From: Candidatus Altimarinota bacterium
GTDB lineage: Bacteria; Patescibacteriota; Gracilibacteria; BD1-5; UBA6164
NCBI GenBank assembly: GCA_028696815.1
Contig: JAQVGG010000005.1
Location: 1 to 64,000, forward strand
DNA: 64,000 nt
Reading direction: 5' to 3'
Shown one piece after another: positions 1 through 9,908 of the stretch; the stretch's first letter is position 1; the number at the start of each line of letters is the position of its first letter. The notes beneath the pieces were generated by a model. That model was not told the origin of the DNA. It worked only from the letters and a program-made list of their open reading frames with translations, and made no database searches. Made by a program: the position numbers and the translations under genes.

Positions 1-125
1 ATTTACACAAACTTCATCATTCACTTATCATGTTTTGAAGATATCATTGCACTGCAAGATCTCCTAAATGCGAGATCTGTCCTATTAATTATGTATGTAA
101 TTATTACAAAAAAAAGAAAAAGTAA
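1..125 (+). CDS. nth: Endonuclease III, C-terminal end (partial)
   Basis: The frame beginning at base 3 encodes the last 40 residues of a base-excision-repair DNA glycosylase/AP lyase; the rest lies outside the window. It reads GRYHCTARSPKCEICPINYVC, wrapped by HH and basic residues. This is the [4Fe-4S] cluster loop of endonuclease III with the exact spacing C-x6-C-x2-C-x5-C. One TGA falls in the conserved Gly before RY, consistent with TGA = Gly. The stop is TAA at 123-125 and lies inside a hairpin that can terminate transcription from both sides. The identification is strong for so short a piece because the Cys spacing is diagnostic. Confidence 0.82.
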
Positions 126-142
126 ATTACTTTTTCTTTTTT
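108..142. terminator. Bidirectional hairpin terminator
   Basis: A 16-bp A/T inverted repeat flanked by A and T runs. It lies between the convergent nth (plus) and the small gene at 141-512 (minus), and both stop codons sit in its arms. Confidence 0.75.
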
Positions 143-512
143 AAGCTTCCTCATCTAAATCCATAGGTGTAAAATCATCATTTGCTGCTTTTCATAACAT
201 AACCTCCATATATTTTCTATTTAACACTTCTGCATCTTTACTCATAGCTTTAAGTACTCTACTATTTTGTCTTGCAACTTCTTTTTGAACAATTGGATGA
301 CTAGCTACAGTTACATTTTCAGAAAGCAGAGAAGATACTTGGTTTGCATAATTATCAAACTGCTCCAAAAACCTTGGATCAACTTGTGCTCTTAATCTTT
401 CCATTTTATCATTAAAGCTTTCAGGAGTATGTTTATTCATGAATTGTTCTTCATGAGAAGCTCCAAGTACTTCACTATATGGCGATCAATTTAAATTATA
501 AATGTTTCACAT
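141..512 (-). CDS. Small hypothetical protein (123 aa)
   Basis: This encodes an unrecognised, mostly helical acidic protein. It starts MGNIYNLNGSPYSEV and ends FTPMDLDEEA before TAA. In code 25 the frame runs through TGA codons that would otherwise split it. An internal ATG at 438-440 is an alternative start and would remove 24 residues. I prefer the upstream ATG at 510-512 because the intervening frame is open and well structured. The central part (QVDPRFLEQFDNYANQV) looks like an amphipathic helix. It is followed in the same direction by nothing before the terminator, and preceded by another small gene about 40 bases upstream, so the two may form an operon. No function can be assigned. Confidence 0.6.
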
Positions 513-550
513 CTGTTTTTGTTTTTATTTTATTAAAGCATTTCTCCCCT

Positions 551-802
551 TTACTTTAATGTTTGTCTTTTAGCTAATTCAATAGAATCTCTTATATTAG
601 ATACTGCATCTCAAATAAGTATTTCCTGTTCAGCTCTCATATCTTCCTGAATACTTTTGATTTTAAAAACCAAGTTAGCAAAATCATTTAAAACTTTTCT
701 CTTTTTATCCTCTGGCAAAAGATTAAAGATTTGTCTTATTTCAAATCTATCTTTCAAAGAAAGTTCATGTATTTCAAAAAGTTTTTCTAGTAGTGTATTC
801 AT
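551..802 (-). CDS. Small hypothetical helical protein (83 aa)
   Basis: This reads MNTLLEKLFEIHELSLKD at the start and ends with LAKRQTLK before TAA; one in-frame TGA is read as Gly. It is highly charged with leucine-rich heptads, so probably a short coiled-coil or helical-bundle protein. It lies just upstream of the 141-512 gene in the same direction, and the two may be co-transcribed. I do not recognise a family. Confidence 0.55.
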
Positions 803-917
803 AAAAGTTTAGTACTTAAATAATTTTATCATATTGTATTATATTCATCAAATTATTTAAGACAATTTTTTTTATTTTTTCTAGACATTTCTTATATTTA
901 GTTTATCTATATCTTTT

Positions 918-2264
918 CTAAGTTCCTAAAACTGCTAGTACTTCTTCTATGGAAGTTTCTCCAAGTACGACTTTAAGTAATGCATCTTCTTTTATAGGAA
1001 CCATCCCATCTCAAACTGCTTGTATTTCAAGTTGAGTTCTACTAGATTTTTTAAGCATCAACTCTTCTAGTTTATCACTCATTTCAAGTACTTCATATAA
1101 TCAAATTCTTCATTTGTATCAAGTATGATTACATTTTTCACAACCTCATTCATGTGCTTTAAATAATTTCAAATCTGAATTATCTTTTATATATCTTCCT
1201 ACTTTTCATACTATATAATTTTTTATTTTTTCACTTGGTGTATAATTCTTTTTACAATGCACACATAGTTTTCTTGCAAGTCTTTGAGATACTATTAGTC
1301 TTAATGATGAACTTATCAAAAGAGGATCAATTCATAAGTTTACAAGTCTTTGAATAGTATGAACTGCTGAGTTTGTATGCAAAGTAGAAAAAACTATATG
1401 ACCTGTGATTGAAGCTTCAACTGCAAGTTTAGCTGTTTCCTCATCTCTGATTTCTCATACCATTATGATGTCGGGATCTTGTCTTAAAAGTGATCTGAGT
1501 CATTTAGCAAAATTAAAATCTATACCTGGATTTATCTGAGTATGATTTACTCATGGTATTCTATACTCAACTGGATCTTCAAGGGTAGAAATATTTTTAT
1601 CTTCAGCATTAAATTGTGAAAGTAGTCAAAATAGAGTGGTAGATTTTCAAGATCAAGTAGGTCAAACAGCAAGTATCATACCAAATGGATCTTTTAAGTG
1701 TTTTTGAACTTTAACCATATTGTAAGGCAAGATTCAAAGTTCTCTTAGTTCTGGAGCTATTTCTTCTTTTTTAAGTATCCTTATAACAACTTTTTCTCAA
1801 TAAATTATAGGTATAACTGAAACTCTCATATCAACTGTTTTTCAACCAAAAAGCTTGTAGTTTATCTTTCAATCTTGAGGTAATCTATGTTCATCTATTC
1901 TTAAATATGACATAATTTTAATCCTCGCAATAAGTGAATCTCTGTATTTTATTTCTAGATTTTTATACTTAACAAAATTACCATCTACTCTAAATCTAAC
2001 CTGAACTTGTTTTTCTCTTGGTTCTATATGTATATCTGAAGCCCCAAATTTAAATGCATTTAAAAATATATCGTTTACTATTGAAATAATTTGACTATCA
2101 TCTTGTTTATCTCAAAAAGCTCATATATGTAAGTCTGAGTCTGTATGATTTTTTGATCCATTTTTTTCTATTGAAGATACACTAAACAAATCCTCTACTT
2201 TTTTTGAAGAAGTGTTTCTTTGATTAGTTCAGTTATTTTTCTTTATAAAATTTGATAAGTTCAC
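918..2264 (-). CDS. Type II secretion/type IV pilus assembly ATPase, GspE/PilB family
   Basis: This hexameric ATPase would power pilus extension at the cytoplasmic face of the inner membrane. Walker A GPTGSGKSTT lies near residues 200-209, with all three Gly after GP and before K written as TGA. A GspE signature region follows, and near residues 335-380 there are two CxxC pairs (CVHC and CEKC) forming the C-terminal zinc site typical of PilB/GspE. At 448 residues it is shorter than usual PilB (about 560), because most of the N-terminal MshEN/N1 domain is missing. The start is uncertain: there is no ATG near the 5' end, so I chose GTG at 2262-2264, just after an in-frame stop. It probably serves the pilus genes at 34.5-40.1 kb. 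Confidence 0.9.
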
Positions 2265-2368
2265 GTGTTTTATTATTTAGAGATAATATCTACTTTTATA
2301 ATATCATACTTTAAATATTATTTCTAAATAATTGACTTGACTTTATATGAAAATATTTTATTAGACTT

Positions 2369-3265
2369 TTAATTATCATATCTCCTAAACCAAGTTAATT
2401 GTCTTTTAGCATAATTTCTTGTGTTTTTCTTAATGAGTTCCTTTGTTTCTTCTAGACTAGTTTTTCCCTCTATATAGTCAAACAATTCCTCATATCATAT
2501 AGACTTCATAGCAAAAGTTTCTTTAGAGTATCACATATCAATTAGTTTCTTAAACTCTTGAAGTAATCACTGCTCAAACATCATATCTACTCTCATATTT
2601 ATTCTATTATATAATTCTTGCCTATTATCATCAACATATGGAGTTAAAAACAAAGTCTCATATTTTAATACTTTTTTCTTTCTAAAATCTGCTTTTGATT
2701 TTCAAGTCAACATCTTTACTTCCAAAGCTCTTATGACATATTGAACATTATTTGGATGAAGTTCCTTTGCATACTCTGGATCTAATTCTACAAGTTTATT
2801 ATATAAGTGCTCATTTCACATCTCTTTAGCTTCTATCTCAAGTTCTCATCTCAACCCTAAATCAGCTGGAACTTTTGGTATATCAAAATCATAAATCAAA
2901 CTATCTATGTATAAACCTGTTCATCATACTAATACTGGGATTTTTCAAGACTCATGTAACTTATTTATAATTTTTTCTGCTTCTGCTTTGTATTCTCATA
3001 CACTAAAAGTATAATCTGGCTCAACTATATCAATCATATGATGTTTTACTCCCTGCATCTCTTCTTTTTTAATTTTAGCAGTTCAAACATCCATATACTT
3101 AAAAATTTGACGGCTATCTGTAGAGATTATCTCAGTATTAAGCTCTTTTGCTATATCTATACTCATAGCAGTTTTCCCTGCAGCTGTTGGACCATAGATA
3201 ATAATTATTTTTTGCTTATCAGATTTTTTATCTAGAAAATGTTTTATTTTTTCCTTATATTTCAT
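2369..3265 (-). CDS. miaA: tRNA dimethylallyltransferase
   Basis: MiaA transfers dimethylallyl from DMAPP to N6 of A37 in tRNAs that read codons starting with U. P-loop GPTAAGKT is at residues 25-32. It is followed by [18 protein letters not shown] (DSRQ catalytic/substrate motif), [10 protein letters not shown], and VGGTGLY. The length, 298 aa, is normal for the family. The ending FRRYDN before TAA matches the usual QxTWFRR..-type C-terminus. It is a solo gene. A reassigned tRNA-Gly(UCA) reading UNN codons could in principle be a substrate if it carries A37, which it does (inference). Confidence 0.95.
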
Positions 3266-3370
3266 AAATTTTTATTAGTTGATTTTTCTTATGATAATGC
3301 ATATAAAGCATAAGTCAAAAAATACGAAACCACAAAAAAATAATTTTTATCATTTTTTTCAAAAAAAAGT

Positions 3371-3398
3371 TTGACTTGATTAACTTTTTTCATAATAT
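3371..3398 (+). promoter_or_regulatory. Sigma-70-type promoter of the tRNA cluster
   Basis: TTGACT (3371-3376) and TAATAT (3393-3398) are separated by 16 bases, and the tRNA-Thr begins 20 bases after the -10. Confidence 0.75.
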
Positions 3399-3417
3399 AC
3401 CTCACGCAATGAGTTTC

Positions 3418-3493
3418 GCCATCATAGCTCAGCTGGTAGAGCATTCGCCTTGTAAGCGAACGGTCATCGGTTCAAATCCGATTGATGGCTCCA
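3418..3493 (+). tRNA. tRNA-Thr (anticodon TGT)
   Basis: A complete cloverleaf: acceptor GCCATCA pairs with TGATGGC, D-arm GCTC/GAGC, anticodon loop CTTGTAA, T-loop TTCAAAT. The 3' CCA is encoded. First gene of a three-tRNA cluster. Confidence 0.96.
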
Positions 3494-3509
3494 TTATTAC
3501 AATTACAAA

Positions 3510-3570
3510 TTAAAAATTACGAATTACGAATAAGTAGTAAATTTCAAGATTCGTAATTCGTAATTTTTAA
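3510..3570. repeat. AT-rich inverted repeat between tRNA genes
   Basis: A perfect 21-bp inverted repeat (3510-3530 with 3550-3570) built on ATTACGAATTACGAA. The same motif recurs in the next tRNA spacer (3695-3751), so this is an interspersed palindrome and not a simple terminator. In RNA it would form a strong hairpin that might help processing between tRNAs. Confidence 0.8.
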
Positions 3571-3586
3571 TTAAAAGATTGTTTCC

Positions 3587-3671
3587 GGGCAGATTCCAGA
3601 GCGGTCAAATGGGGGGGACTGTAAATCCCTTGTCTACGACTTCGGGGGTTCAAATCCCTCTCTGCCCACCA
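3587..3671 (+). tRNA. tRNA-Tyr (anticodon GTA)
   Basis: Class II tRNA with acceptor GGGCAGA/TCTGCCC, anticodon loop CTGTAAA, a long variable arm, T-loop TTCAAAT and an encoded ACCA end. Confidence 0.95.
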
Positions 3672-3694
3672 TTAAATAAATTATACAATTTACA

Positions 3695-3751
3695 ATTACG
3701 AATTACGAATATACTTTTTACACTTTTATTCGTAATTGATAATTCGTAATT
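3695..3751. repeat. Second copy of the ATTACGAAT palindrome
   Basis: ATTACGAATTACGAAT (3695-3710) faces ATTCGTAAT...ATTCGTAAT (3729-3751) in the spacer between tRNA-Tyr and tRNA-Leu. Same family as the repeat at 3510-3570. Confidence 0.75.
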
Positions 3752-3764
3752 TTTAATTATAAAA

Positions 3765-3849
3765 GCCCAGATGGTGGAATTGGTAGACACCCCGGTCTTA
3801 GAAGCCGGTATCGCAAGATGTGAGAGTTCGAGTCTCTCTCTGGGCACCA
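3765..3849 (+). tRNA. tRNA-Leu (anticodon TAG)
   Basis: Class II tRNA with acceptor GCCCAGA/TCTGGGC, anticodon loop CTTAGAA, variable arm ATCGCAAGAT, T-loop TTCGAGT and encoded CCA. Confidence 0.95.
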
Positions 3850-3906
3850 TTCCAAATATTTATATTTTTGCTCCGTACTTGGCGGGCAAATTAAAAAAAT
3901 AGTTTT

Positions 3907-4131
3907 ATGAAAACTTGAATACATCCAGAAACAAGAAAAGTAACAATAGAATGTTCTTGTGGACAAAAATTTGAAGTAAACTCTACAATTCCTTGAGATA
4001 TAAGAGTTGAAATCTGTTCAAAATGTCATCCATTTTACACTGGTGAACAAAGAATTGTTAAAACTGGTGCTGTGGATAAATTCTACGCAAGAATGAAAAA
4101 AGCTGAAGAGCTTAAGAAAAACTCAAAATAA
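3907..4131 (+). CDS. rpmE: 50S ribosomal protein L31
   Basis: bL31 sits at the central protuberance and bridges the ribosomal subunits. The 74-aa product starts [20 protein letters not shown] and contains [17 protein letters not shown], the family hallmark. The Zn-binding Cys set of C+ type L31 is largely present (C...C.C...C..C), and the last pair reads [10 protein letters not shown]. Two TGA codons read as Gly (K-T-G-I; P-G-D). It lies 57 bases after tRNA-Leu and may be read from the same promoter. There is no clear Shine-Dalgarno, as for most native genes here. A strong terminator follows. Confidence 0.95.
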
Positions 4132-4132
4132 A

Positions 4133-4165
4133 AAAATCTCTAGAATTAATCTAGAGATTTTTTTA
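4133..4165. terminator. Bidirectional terminator after rpmE
   Basis: AAATCTCTAGA / TCTAGAGATTT stem with ATTAA loop and T tail. It also contains the stop of the convergent DUF302 gene. Confidence 0.85.
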
Positions 4166-4552
4166 TTTTATTTCATCTACTGCTTCTATTAAAGTTTTAG
4201 TTATTTCTTTACTCAATCTTTCAAGTGATTCATCTTTTATAAAAGTAGAAATAATAGGATCTACTTTTCAAACACTCACATATACAGATCAATCATCTTC
4301 ATAAACACAAATGGTACATGGTAAAAATACTCAGTTCTCTAAATTTTTACGAAGATATTTATATGCAAACTCAGGATTGCAAACTCATAATATCCTATAT
4401 GGTCCAAAATCTGAAGTTACTTTTGTAACTATTTTTTCTGAAACATCGACTTCTGATACAACTCAAAATCATCTATCAGCTAAATTAAATTTTAATTCAT
4501 CAAGAGTCATTTCAAATGTAGAATCAACTTTTTTTGTATATGTAAATTTCAT
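4163..4552 (-). CDS. DUF302 family protein
   Basis: A 129-aa protein beginning MKFTYTKKVDSTFEMTLDEL. It follows the DUF302 pattern: a beta strand, a long helix with an LxxxLxxxGFGV-type turn, SEVDVSEK, then ILGVCNPEFAYKYL, ENGVFLPCTICVYED, and VGKVDPIIS. Family members form homodimers of ferredoxin-like folds and often have two Cys in the LPC...V region; here LPCTIC. Biochemical function is unknown in the family. Several TGA codons fall at turns, for example RGFGV. It is a single gene, divergent from the CNBD gene downstream. Confidence 0.85.
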
Positions 4553-4683
4553 ATAAATATATTTTTTTAAAAAATAATTATTAGTAGTATAATTTAATGA
4601 AATAAAAAGTAAAATATAATAATATTGAATTATTAAAAAATATGTGGTAAAATTTATTATATAATAATTTATAATACAAAATT

Positions 4684-5085
4684 ATGAGTATAAAACTTAA
4701 AGATATTTATCTATTTGAATGAATAGATAGCGATTTCATAAATTTAATAGTTGATAATTCTAGAAGATTAGAAATTAATTCTTGAGAATATATAATTAGA
4801 CAATGAGAAAATTCTGATGATTCTGCTTATATAATCCAAGATTGAAACGCAATAGTAGAAATAGATTGAAAAGAAGTAAAAGAGCTAACAGAGTGAAATA
4901 TTTTCTGAGAAATAGCTTTAATCACCGATGAACCTAGAACTGCTAGCATAAAAGCAAAAAGCTCTGTAGTCTTACTTAAAATAAATAAAGAGTTATTACA
5001 CAAAATCATGAAAGAATTTAAAAACTGAAGAGAAATCCAAAAAATAGTTTTTGAAAGGATTATGGAAAATCACAAGAAAAAATAG
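4684..5085 (+). CDS. Cyclic nucleotide-binding (CRP/FNR-type) domain protein
   Basis: A 133-aa protein that is a single cNMP-binding beta-barrel with no DNA-binding helix-turn-helix and no membrane segment. The phosphate-binding-cassette-like stretch FGEIALITDEPRTASI is near residues 77-92, with the conserved E and R. GEYIIRQGENSD near residue 38-50 matches the family GEVIFREGD pattern. It may act as a stand-alone second-messenger sensor that regulates partners (inference). Gly in these motifs is mostly TGA. Flanked by its own terminator. Confidence 0.88.
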
Positions 5086-5112
5086 ATACTTAAAATTAAG
5101 TATCTATTTTTT
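5084..5112. terminator. Bidirectional terminator between CNBD gene and proS
   Basis: AGATACTTAA / TTAAGTATCT hairpin followed by eight T. It overlaps the stop regions of both convergent genes. Confidence 0.85.
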
Positions 5113-6335
5113 TATATATTTATTATTTTCCCTTCTTTTTCTCATCTTTTAATTATTTCATATCATCATTTTTCAAGTGTCTTTGGTGATAGAACTATTA
5201 TATTTGGTATACCAAATAGTTCAGCATCTCACATCTTTTGCCCAAATCAAACTTTTCTTCACATCCTATCATCTATTATAACATCATTTCCCTCTTTTTC
5301 TAATTTAGTTGCAAGGGACTTTGCTTTTTCTAAATTTTCTTCTCACATAACTACTATATAATGACTTGCTGGAGCTATATTTTCTGGCCAAGCTATTCAA
5401 GTCTCATCCATACAATATTCTGCTATTACTCACATAAGTCTAGAAACTCAGATACCGTAACATCACATCAAAACTGGTTTTTCTTTTCCATCTTCATCAG
5501 TATATTTTAAACCAAAAGCATCTGAAAACTTTGTCATAAGTGGAAAAATATTTCAAACTTCAGAAGCTTTTTCAACTCTATGCTTACTAGAACCACAATT
5601 AGTACACTTAAAAGCTCACTCAATTATTTCTTTATTATGAGAAGTATTACACTCATCACATATATATATATCATCTTCTCATATAGATAATAAAGTTTGA
5701 AATTCATGACTATACTTATCAGTAAAATCTCAACCTGAAGCCAAAGTTATATATGTATCCTTTCAAATTCAAAGTCTATTAAATACCTTCATATAAACCT
5801 CCTTCATCATATCGTAATACTCGTCTAATCATGCTTCACTTTTATGAAAACTATAAAGATCTTTCATCAAAAATTCTCTTCATCTTAATAGTCAAGATTT
5901 TGCTCTAGCTTCGTTTCTAAACTTAGTTTGTATTTGATATACTCAAAAATCTAAATCTTTATAAGACTGTATAAATTCTCAAACCAGAGGTGTAACTGAT
6001 TCTTCGTGAGTTGGATTAACAGCATATTCTTTATTTCAGCTAGCTGGTAACTTAAAAAGCACATCTACTTTATCCCATCTACCTGTAGTATCCCAATTTT
6101 CTTTTGAACCAAGAGCAGACATAAGGATTTCGTAAGCTCAAGCATTATCCATTTCTTCTCTTACAATTTGTTCTATCTTTTTTAATACTCTTAATCCAAG
6201 TGGTAAGTATTTATACACTCAAGCCATCTCTTGTCTAATAAATCAAGCCTGTAATAAAAGTGAAGTTGATCTGTTGTCACTTCATTTTGGTGCAGATTTT
6301 TGTGTAGAAAATGGAAATTTTGAAAGTTGTATCAT
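5112..6335 (-). CDS. proS: Prolyl-tRNA synthetase
   Basis: Class II aminoacyl-tRNA synthetase charging tRNA-Pro. The 407-aa protein has class II motif 2 (QTKFRNEARAKSGLLRGREF), LMKDLYSFH, and motif 3 GCYGIGVSRLMGVIAEYC, followed by the anticodon-binding domain (ending GGYEIIKRGEKEGK). Many motif Gly are TGA. It lacks the roughly 180-residue INS editing domain of E. coli ProS, so it is the short form common in Patescibacteria and some Alphaproteobacteria. A CDECN...CTNCG zinc-like pair lies in the middle, between motifs 2 and 3. The start at 6333-6335 is the first in-frame ATG and has no Shine-Dalgarno. Confidence 0.96.
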
Positions 6336-6686
6336 TGTTTTATCATATATAAATTAAAAACAATTGTAAGTTTAATAAGTAATTAATTTTTGTAAAATTA
6401 ATTTTTTAAATTAATTTTTCCCACCTTCTTTTTAACTTCCTTATTTTTACTGAACTTTTTAGATGCTATTATAAAAGCATAAGGAATTTCTAAACCTCAG
6501 GAGCATCTAGTGTTTTTGATTAAAAAAATATAATCCCTACCGTGCCCCGATAACTCGGGAATACTCGGGATTATATTTTAGATTATTCAGAATGACAACA
6601 GCTCAGGATAACTAGATATCTAGATAGCTATGCTTAACTTCCATCAAGCCAATCGCTATCACTCTTGGGGTGTCAGTTAATTTACT
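6336..6686. other. Intergenic region with palindrome and a possible gene remnant
   Basis: This 350-base gap lies between proS and the pilin-like gene. On the minus strand a code-25 frame with no ATG runs from about 6560 to a TAA at 6398 and includes YIFLIKNTRCSGGLEIPYAF; it could be a decayed gene end, but I do not recognise it. A palindrome near 6523-6575 pairs AATCCC with GGGATT around CCCGAGT/TATCGGG. From about 6580 to 6686 the base composition is richer in G+C and continues the atypical 3' end of the pilin-like gene. It contains a GATAGC/GCTATC hairpin about 20 bases after that gene's stop. Confidence 0.4.
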
Positions 6687-8606
6687 CTAGGGACGAACAA
6701 CAAACCTAGCAGATCTAGTGGCAAGACGATTACCTGTACTATTGCTCATCTGTAATCCACAACCACTACTACCTACTATACGGGCATTACGACCCCAATT
6801 AGCACCATCAGTAGCACCTAGGGCTGAAAGCCATATCAATTCTTGTGCTTCTCTATCATTTGTTGAACTTTGATTTATAGATGAATATACTCAAAATAAT
6901 CACGCATCACATGCTACTTGGTATTCTCATCTAGATGTTCATGTTAAATTGTCTCATATTTGATATAATATATCACTATAAGCACTTGGTAGGTGTGATC
7001 ATATTTTATTTGTCCAAGCTAGTAAATATTTATTTCTATTATCTCTTGTTGTAGTAGTATCTAATGTACTTGTATAATCAGACCATGTTATTGTTTCTGC
7101 TCATAGAGTCATATTTGTTGTTAAGTCTTTTGTTCAATCAATACAGTCTGCTATATATATTGCTGGTATTGCAAATGAAGTATTATTTGTAGTTATATTT
7201 ATCCAGTCTATATCACTAAGTGCTATTTCATTATTATTAGCATTTGAAAAAGAAGCTATCCATTTCATCCTATTATATATAGTATCTCAATTTCAATCAT
7301 TTATATCATAATCATTTTCTGCTGTTCATAGAGCATCACAAGTATAATTTGATAAATATGCAGTTACTCAATACAGATTATCAGCATATCATTCTGTTGT
7401 TGAGTAGCTTATATTATTCCAAGAGTAATAAGTTCATACATCTTGCCATGCTATTCAGTTTATATCTGCATTTGATTCTATTCTTGGTGATATACAAAAA
7501 CCATTTCATTGATTATCAAGTGTTTCATTTACCCATATCCATCAAGCATTAGTACAGTCTGTGCTTGTTATTAGAGCTGGAGCTATTTCACAGTTTGTAC
7601 CGGTATATCAGTCAGTACATTCATAATAACAATCATCTCATAAAGTAGTATTTTGCCAAGCAGTATCAGCTGTTAATCATGTAATATTATATGTTGCTAC
7701 ATTTTGACTAGGTAGAGTTCCAGTACAACTATATGTTGTAGTAGTTTGAGTTACTGTATTATTAGCTCAGTTTCATATTACTACACTTTCTATAATACTT
7801 ACTAGTTCTGAGTTTCAAGATTTACTTAGTATGTTTGAGTATATAGCTTGTGTTTGTAAGTCTGATCAACTGTAAGCTTCTTGGATCTTTTGTGCTAGTT
7901 CTATCTTTTGCTCATCTGTTGAAGTTGATGTGATTGATCAGTAATATGGTTTGAAGTTTATTGTTAAGTTTGCTAGTGATTGTGTTATGCTTGATCAGAT
8001 TTGTGGTAAGTTAGTTCAGTTTGTTACTATTTGTGATTTTATATTATTTTCATCTAATATTATTCATGTAGCACTTGTTACTTCTGCATTTATTATACTT
8101 GGAAGTGGGATATAGTAGTTGTCTGTTTTTATTAAAATCTTATTATATGTTCCAGTTACTTTTGGCACATATGCTTCTGCTGCATAAGTTTGATTTAGTA
8201 TAGTATTATTTACTACATATCATTCATATATTGCTAATATTTCATACTGAGAATAATTAGTAGTTGTAGAATATATATATTGTTTTTTTGTTAATGGATC
8301 TACTGGTATATTACTTAAATTTCATACTTCTTTATATGGTGCATCTCAGAATAATCATTGTAAATATACAGTTTCTCAACTATATGATACTATCTGAGCG
8401 TTTTCTGCTTCTGGATATATATTATTTCTAGTTCCATATAATTGTAAGGCTTTTTCTATAGTTTTTATATCTGCTGCTCTTGTACTATTTCTAGCTGATT
8501 GAGAGTATCAAGATAGTGATATAAAAGTTATTGTAGCAAGGATAGCTAGAATAGTGATAACTACTATTAGTTCTACTAATGTAAAAGCTTGTTTTTGTTT
8601 AGCCAT
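6687..8606 (-). CDS. Large pilin-like surface protein with class III-type signal and EGF-like motif
   Basis: A 639-aa secreted protein. The N-terminus MAKQKQAFTLVELIVVIT is a prepilin peptidase site followed by the hydrophobic pilin helix, so it should be processed and assembled or anchored through the pilus system. The body is rich in N, T, S and Y and looks like a beta-rich adhesin stalk. Near residues 320-340 the segment CYYECTDGYTGTNCE resembles an EGF repeat. The C-terminus ends ATRSARFVVRP. The last 45 or so codons differ in usage: Gly only GGT/GGA and Arg CGT, against TGA and AGA elsewhere. It may be an adhesin; no enzymatic motif is seen. Confidence 0.8.
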
Positions 8607-8710
8607 AAATTTAAAATAAAAAAAATAATACTTGTATTATCTTTTTTTGTGCACAAGTGTCAAAAGATTTAGTTGGATTTGAATTGACAATAAGATAAAA
8701 GTATTATAGC

Positions 8711-9829
8711 TTAAAAATCTCTAAGCACTTCATTTGTCTTCTTCCCATAACTTATCGCCACAAATGGTATTTCGTAAACATTTGAAAGTATGATAGAGTG
8801 AAGTCTTTCAGCTAAACATAAATCTATCTTTTTGTTTTTATATGTTTCATAGGTCTCTTCCATACTGTTTGTTATCTCTACTCATTTCACTTTTTCTAAA
8901 ATAAGTTTCATCCACTCATAATCATTTGCTAGTATATCATCTTTATGAAAACTATGAGGTAATAAAATGACTTTTCACCCTGAGTTTTGTATGTATTCGA
9001 TTATCTCTTTTATAATAAGCACCTCCATCTGAGGATTATCTGTTTTTGAGATATATCATCTCCTAAAAGCAAGTCACACTTTTTTATCTGCAAAATCAAT
9101 TCTCTTCAAATCATTAAGTGTAAAATCTCTAGAATCAAGTTTTTTCAAACAAAGCTTTCTGTTAATTAGACTTCTATCTTTGTGGCTACTTCTTTCTCCC
9201 TCTGGGGGAAAGACTGAGATAGGGGGATTTTTATCACTAAAAACTGGATCAAGTATTACTTTTGATTTTATTCAAAGTTTTTTAAGTAAATTATGAGAAT
9301 AATCATCCCTGACCTCTATACTTTTTGCTTTTTTAAATATTTTTTTAACTTTTGCTTGGCTATCAGTATTTTTCTCATCTATACTAATTCAAACTCAGAA
9401 GAAACTAAACTTTTTAAAAAATAATCTAAAAATATTAGTTCTAAAAACCCAAGCATCAAGTGGTGATTTTGTAGTTTGTTTTTCTTTGTCATATATAATT
9501 CAACCTCATCAAATAACTATTAAATCACTTTTAATTACCACTCCCAAAAAGCTAAAAAAGTTTTTTATATTTCTAAAAATATTTTTTGGGTTTTTTGATC
9601 AGATTGGAAAATACTCTTTGTATACTATATCACTTGATTTATAAAATGGATTTTTTGGATCATAAGAAAATACTACAAATTTTATATCTTTTGTAGCTAC
9701 TCCCTCTCCTTGAGGAGAGGGCTTGGGTGAGGTATTATATCTTTCTCTTAAAATATTTACTTCATTTTTTAAAATTAACTCATCTCACAAGTTTTGTGAA
9801 CCAATTGATGCAAATATGGAAATTAACAT
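8711..9829 (-). CDS. Polysaccharide pyruvyl transferase family protein
   Basis: A 372-aa protein starting MLISIFASIGSQNLGDELIL, typical of the CsaB/WcaK family that adds ketal pyruvate to cell-surface polymers. GDE near residue 16, VIGGGGIIYDK, EVRDDYSHNLLKKLG and the C-terminal DLCLAERLHSIILS follow the family order (R/E-R-D-x-x-S and ..RLH). There are in-frame insertions of palindromic repeat sequence: SPKPSPQGEGVAT near residues 33-45 and a related SVFPPEGERSS segment near residue 205. The gene stays open through both. Acts in the cytoplasm on surface glycan precursors (inference). Confidence 0.82.
9194..9227. repeat. Diverged palindromic element inside the pyruvyl-transferase-like gene
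   Basis: CTCCCTCTGGGGGAAAG...GGGGG, related to the CCCTCTCC/GGAGAGGG family, and translated in frame as part of SVFPPEGE. Confidence 0.55.
9700..9733. repeat. Palindromic element (family A) in frame in the pyruvyl-transferase-like gene
   Basis: CTCCCTCTCCTTGAGGAGAG followed by GGCTTGGGTGAGG. Read on the minus strand it gives PSPQGEG, the same peptide type as other copies of this repeat. Confidence 0.85.
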
Positions 9830-9862
9830 TGAAAATAATTAATAAAATATTTTACAATAATT

Positions 9863-9892
9863 ATTCTGATCCCGACGTCGGGACAGAATGAC
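9863..9892. repeat. Intergenic palindrome (family C)
   Basis: ATTCTG...CCCGACGTCGGG...CAGAATGACA: an inverted repeat of the widespread GTCATTCTG type, lying between the pyruvyl-transferase-like gene and a terminator. Confidence 0.7.
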
Positions 9893-9908
9893 AAGTGGAC
9901 TATAGTAT

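Noticed and set aside
918-3265. Apparent pseudogenes: many genes split into fragments by TGA
   Set aside because: All TGA fall at Gly positions and a tRNA-Gly(UCA) is present, so the genes are intact in code 25.
6687-8606. A complete diversity-generating retroelement
   Set aside because: No reverse transcriptase, accessory protein or template repeat was found in the window; only the 3' cassette is suggestive, so it is listed as a hypothesis.
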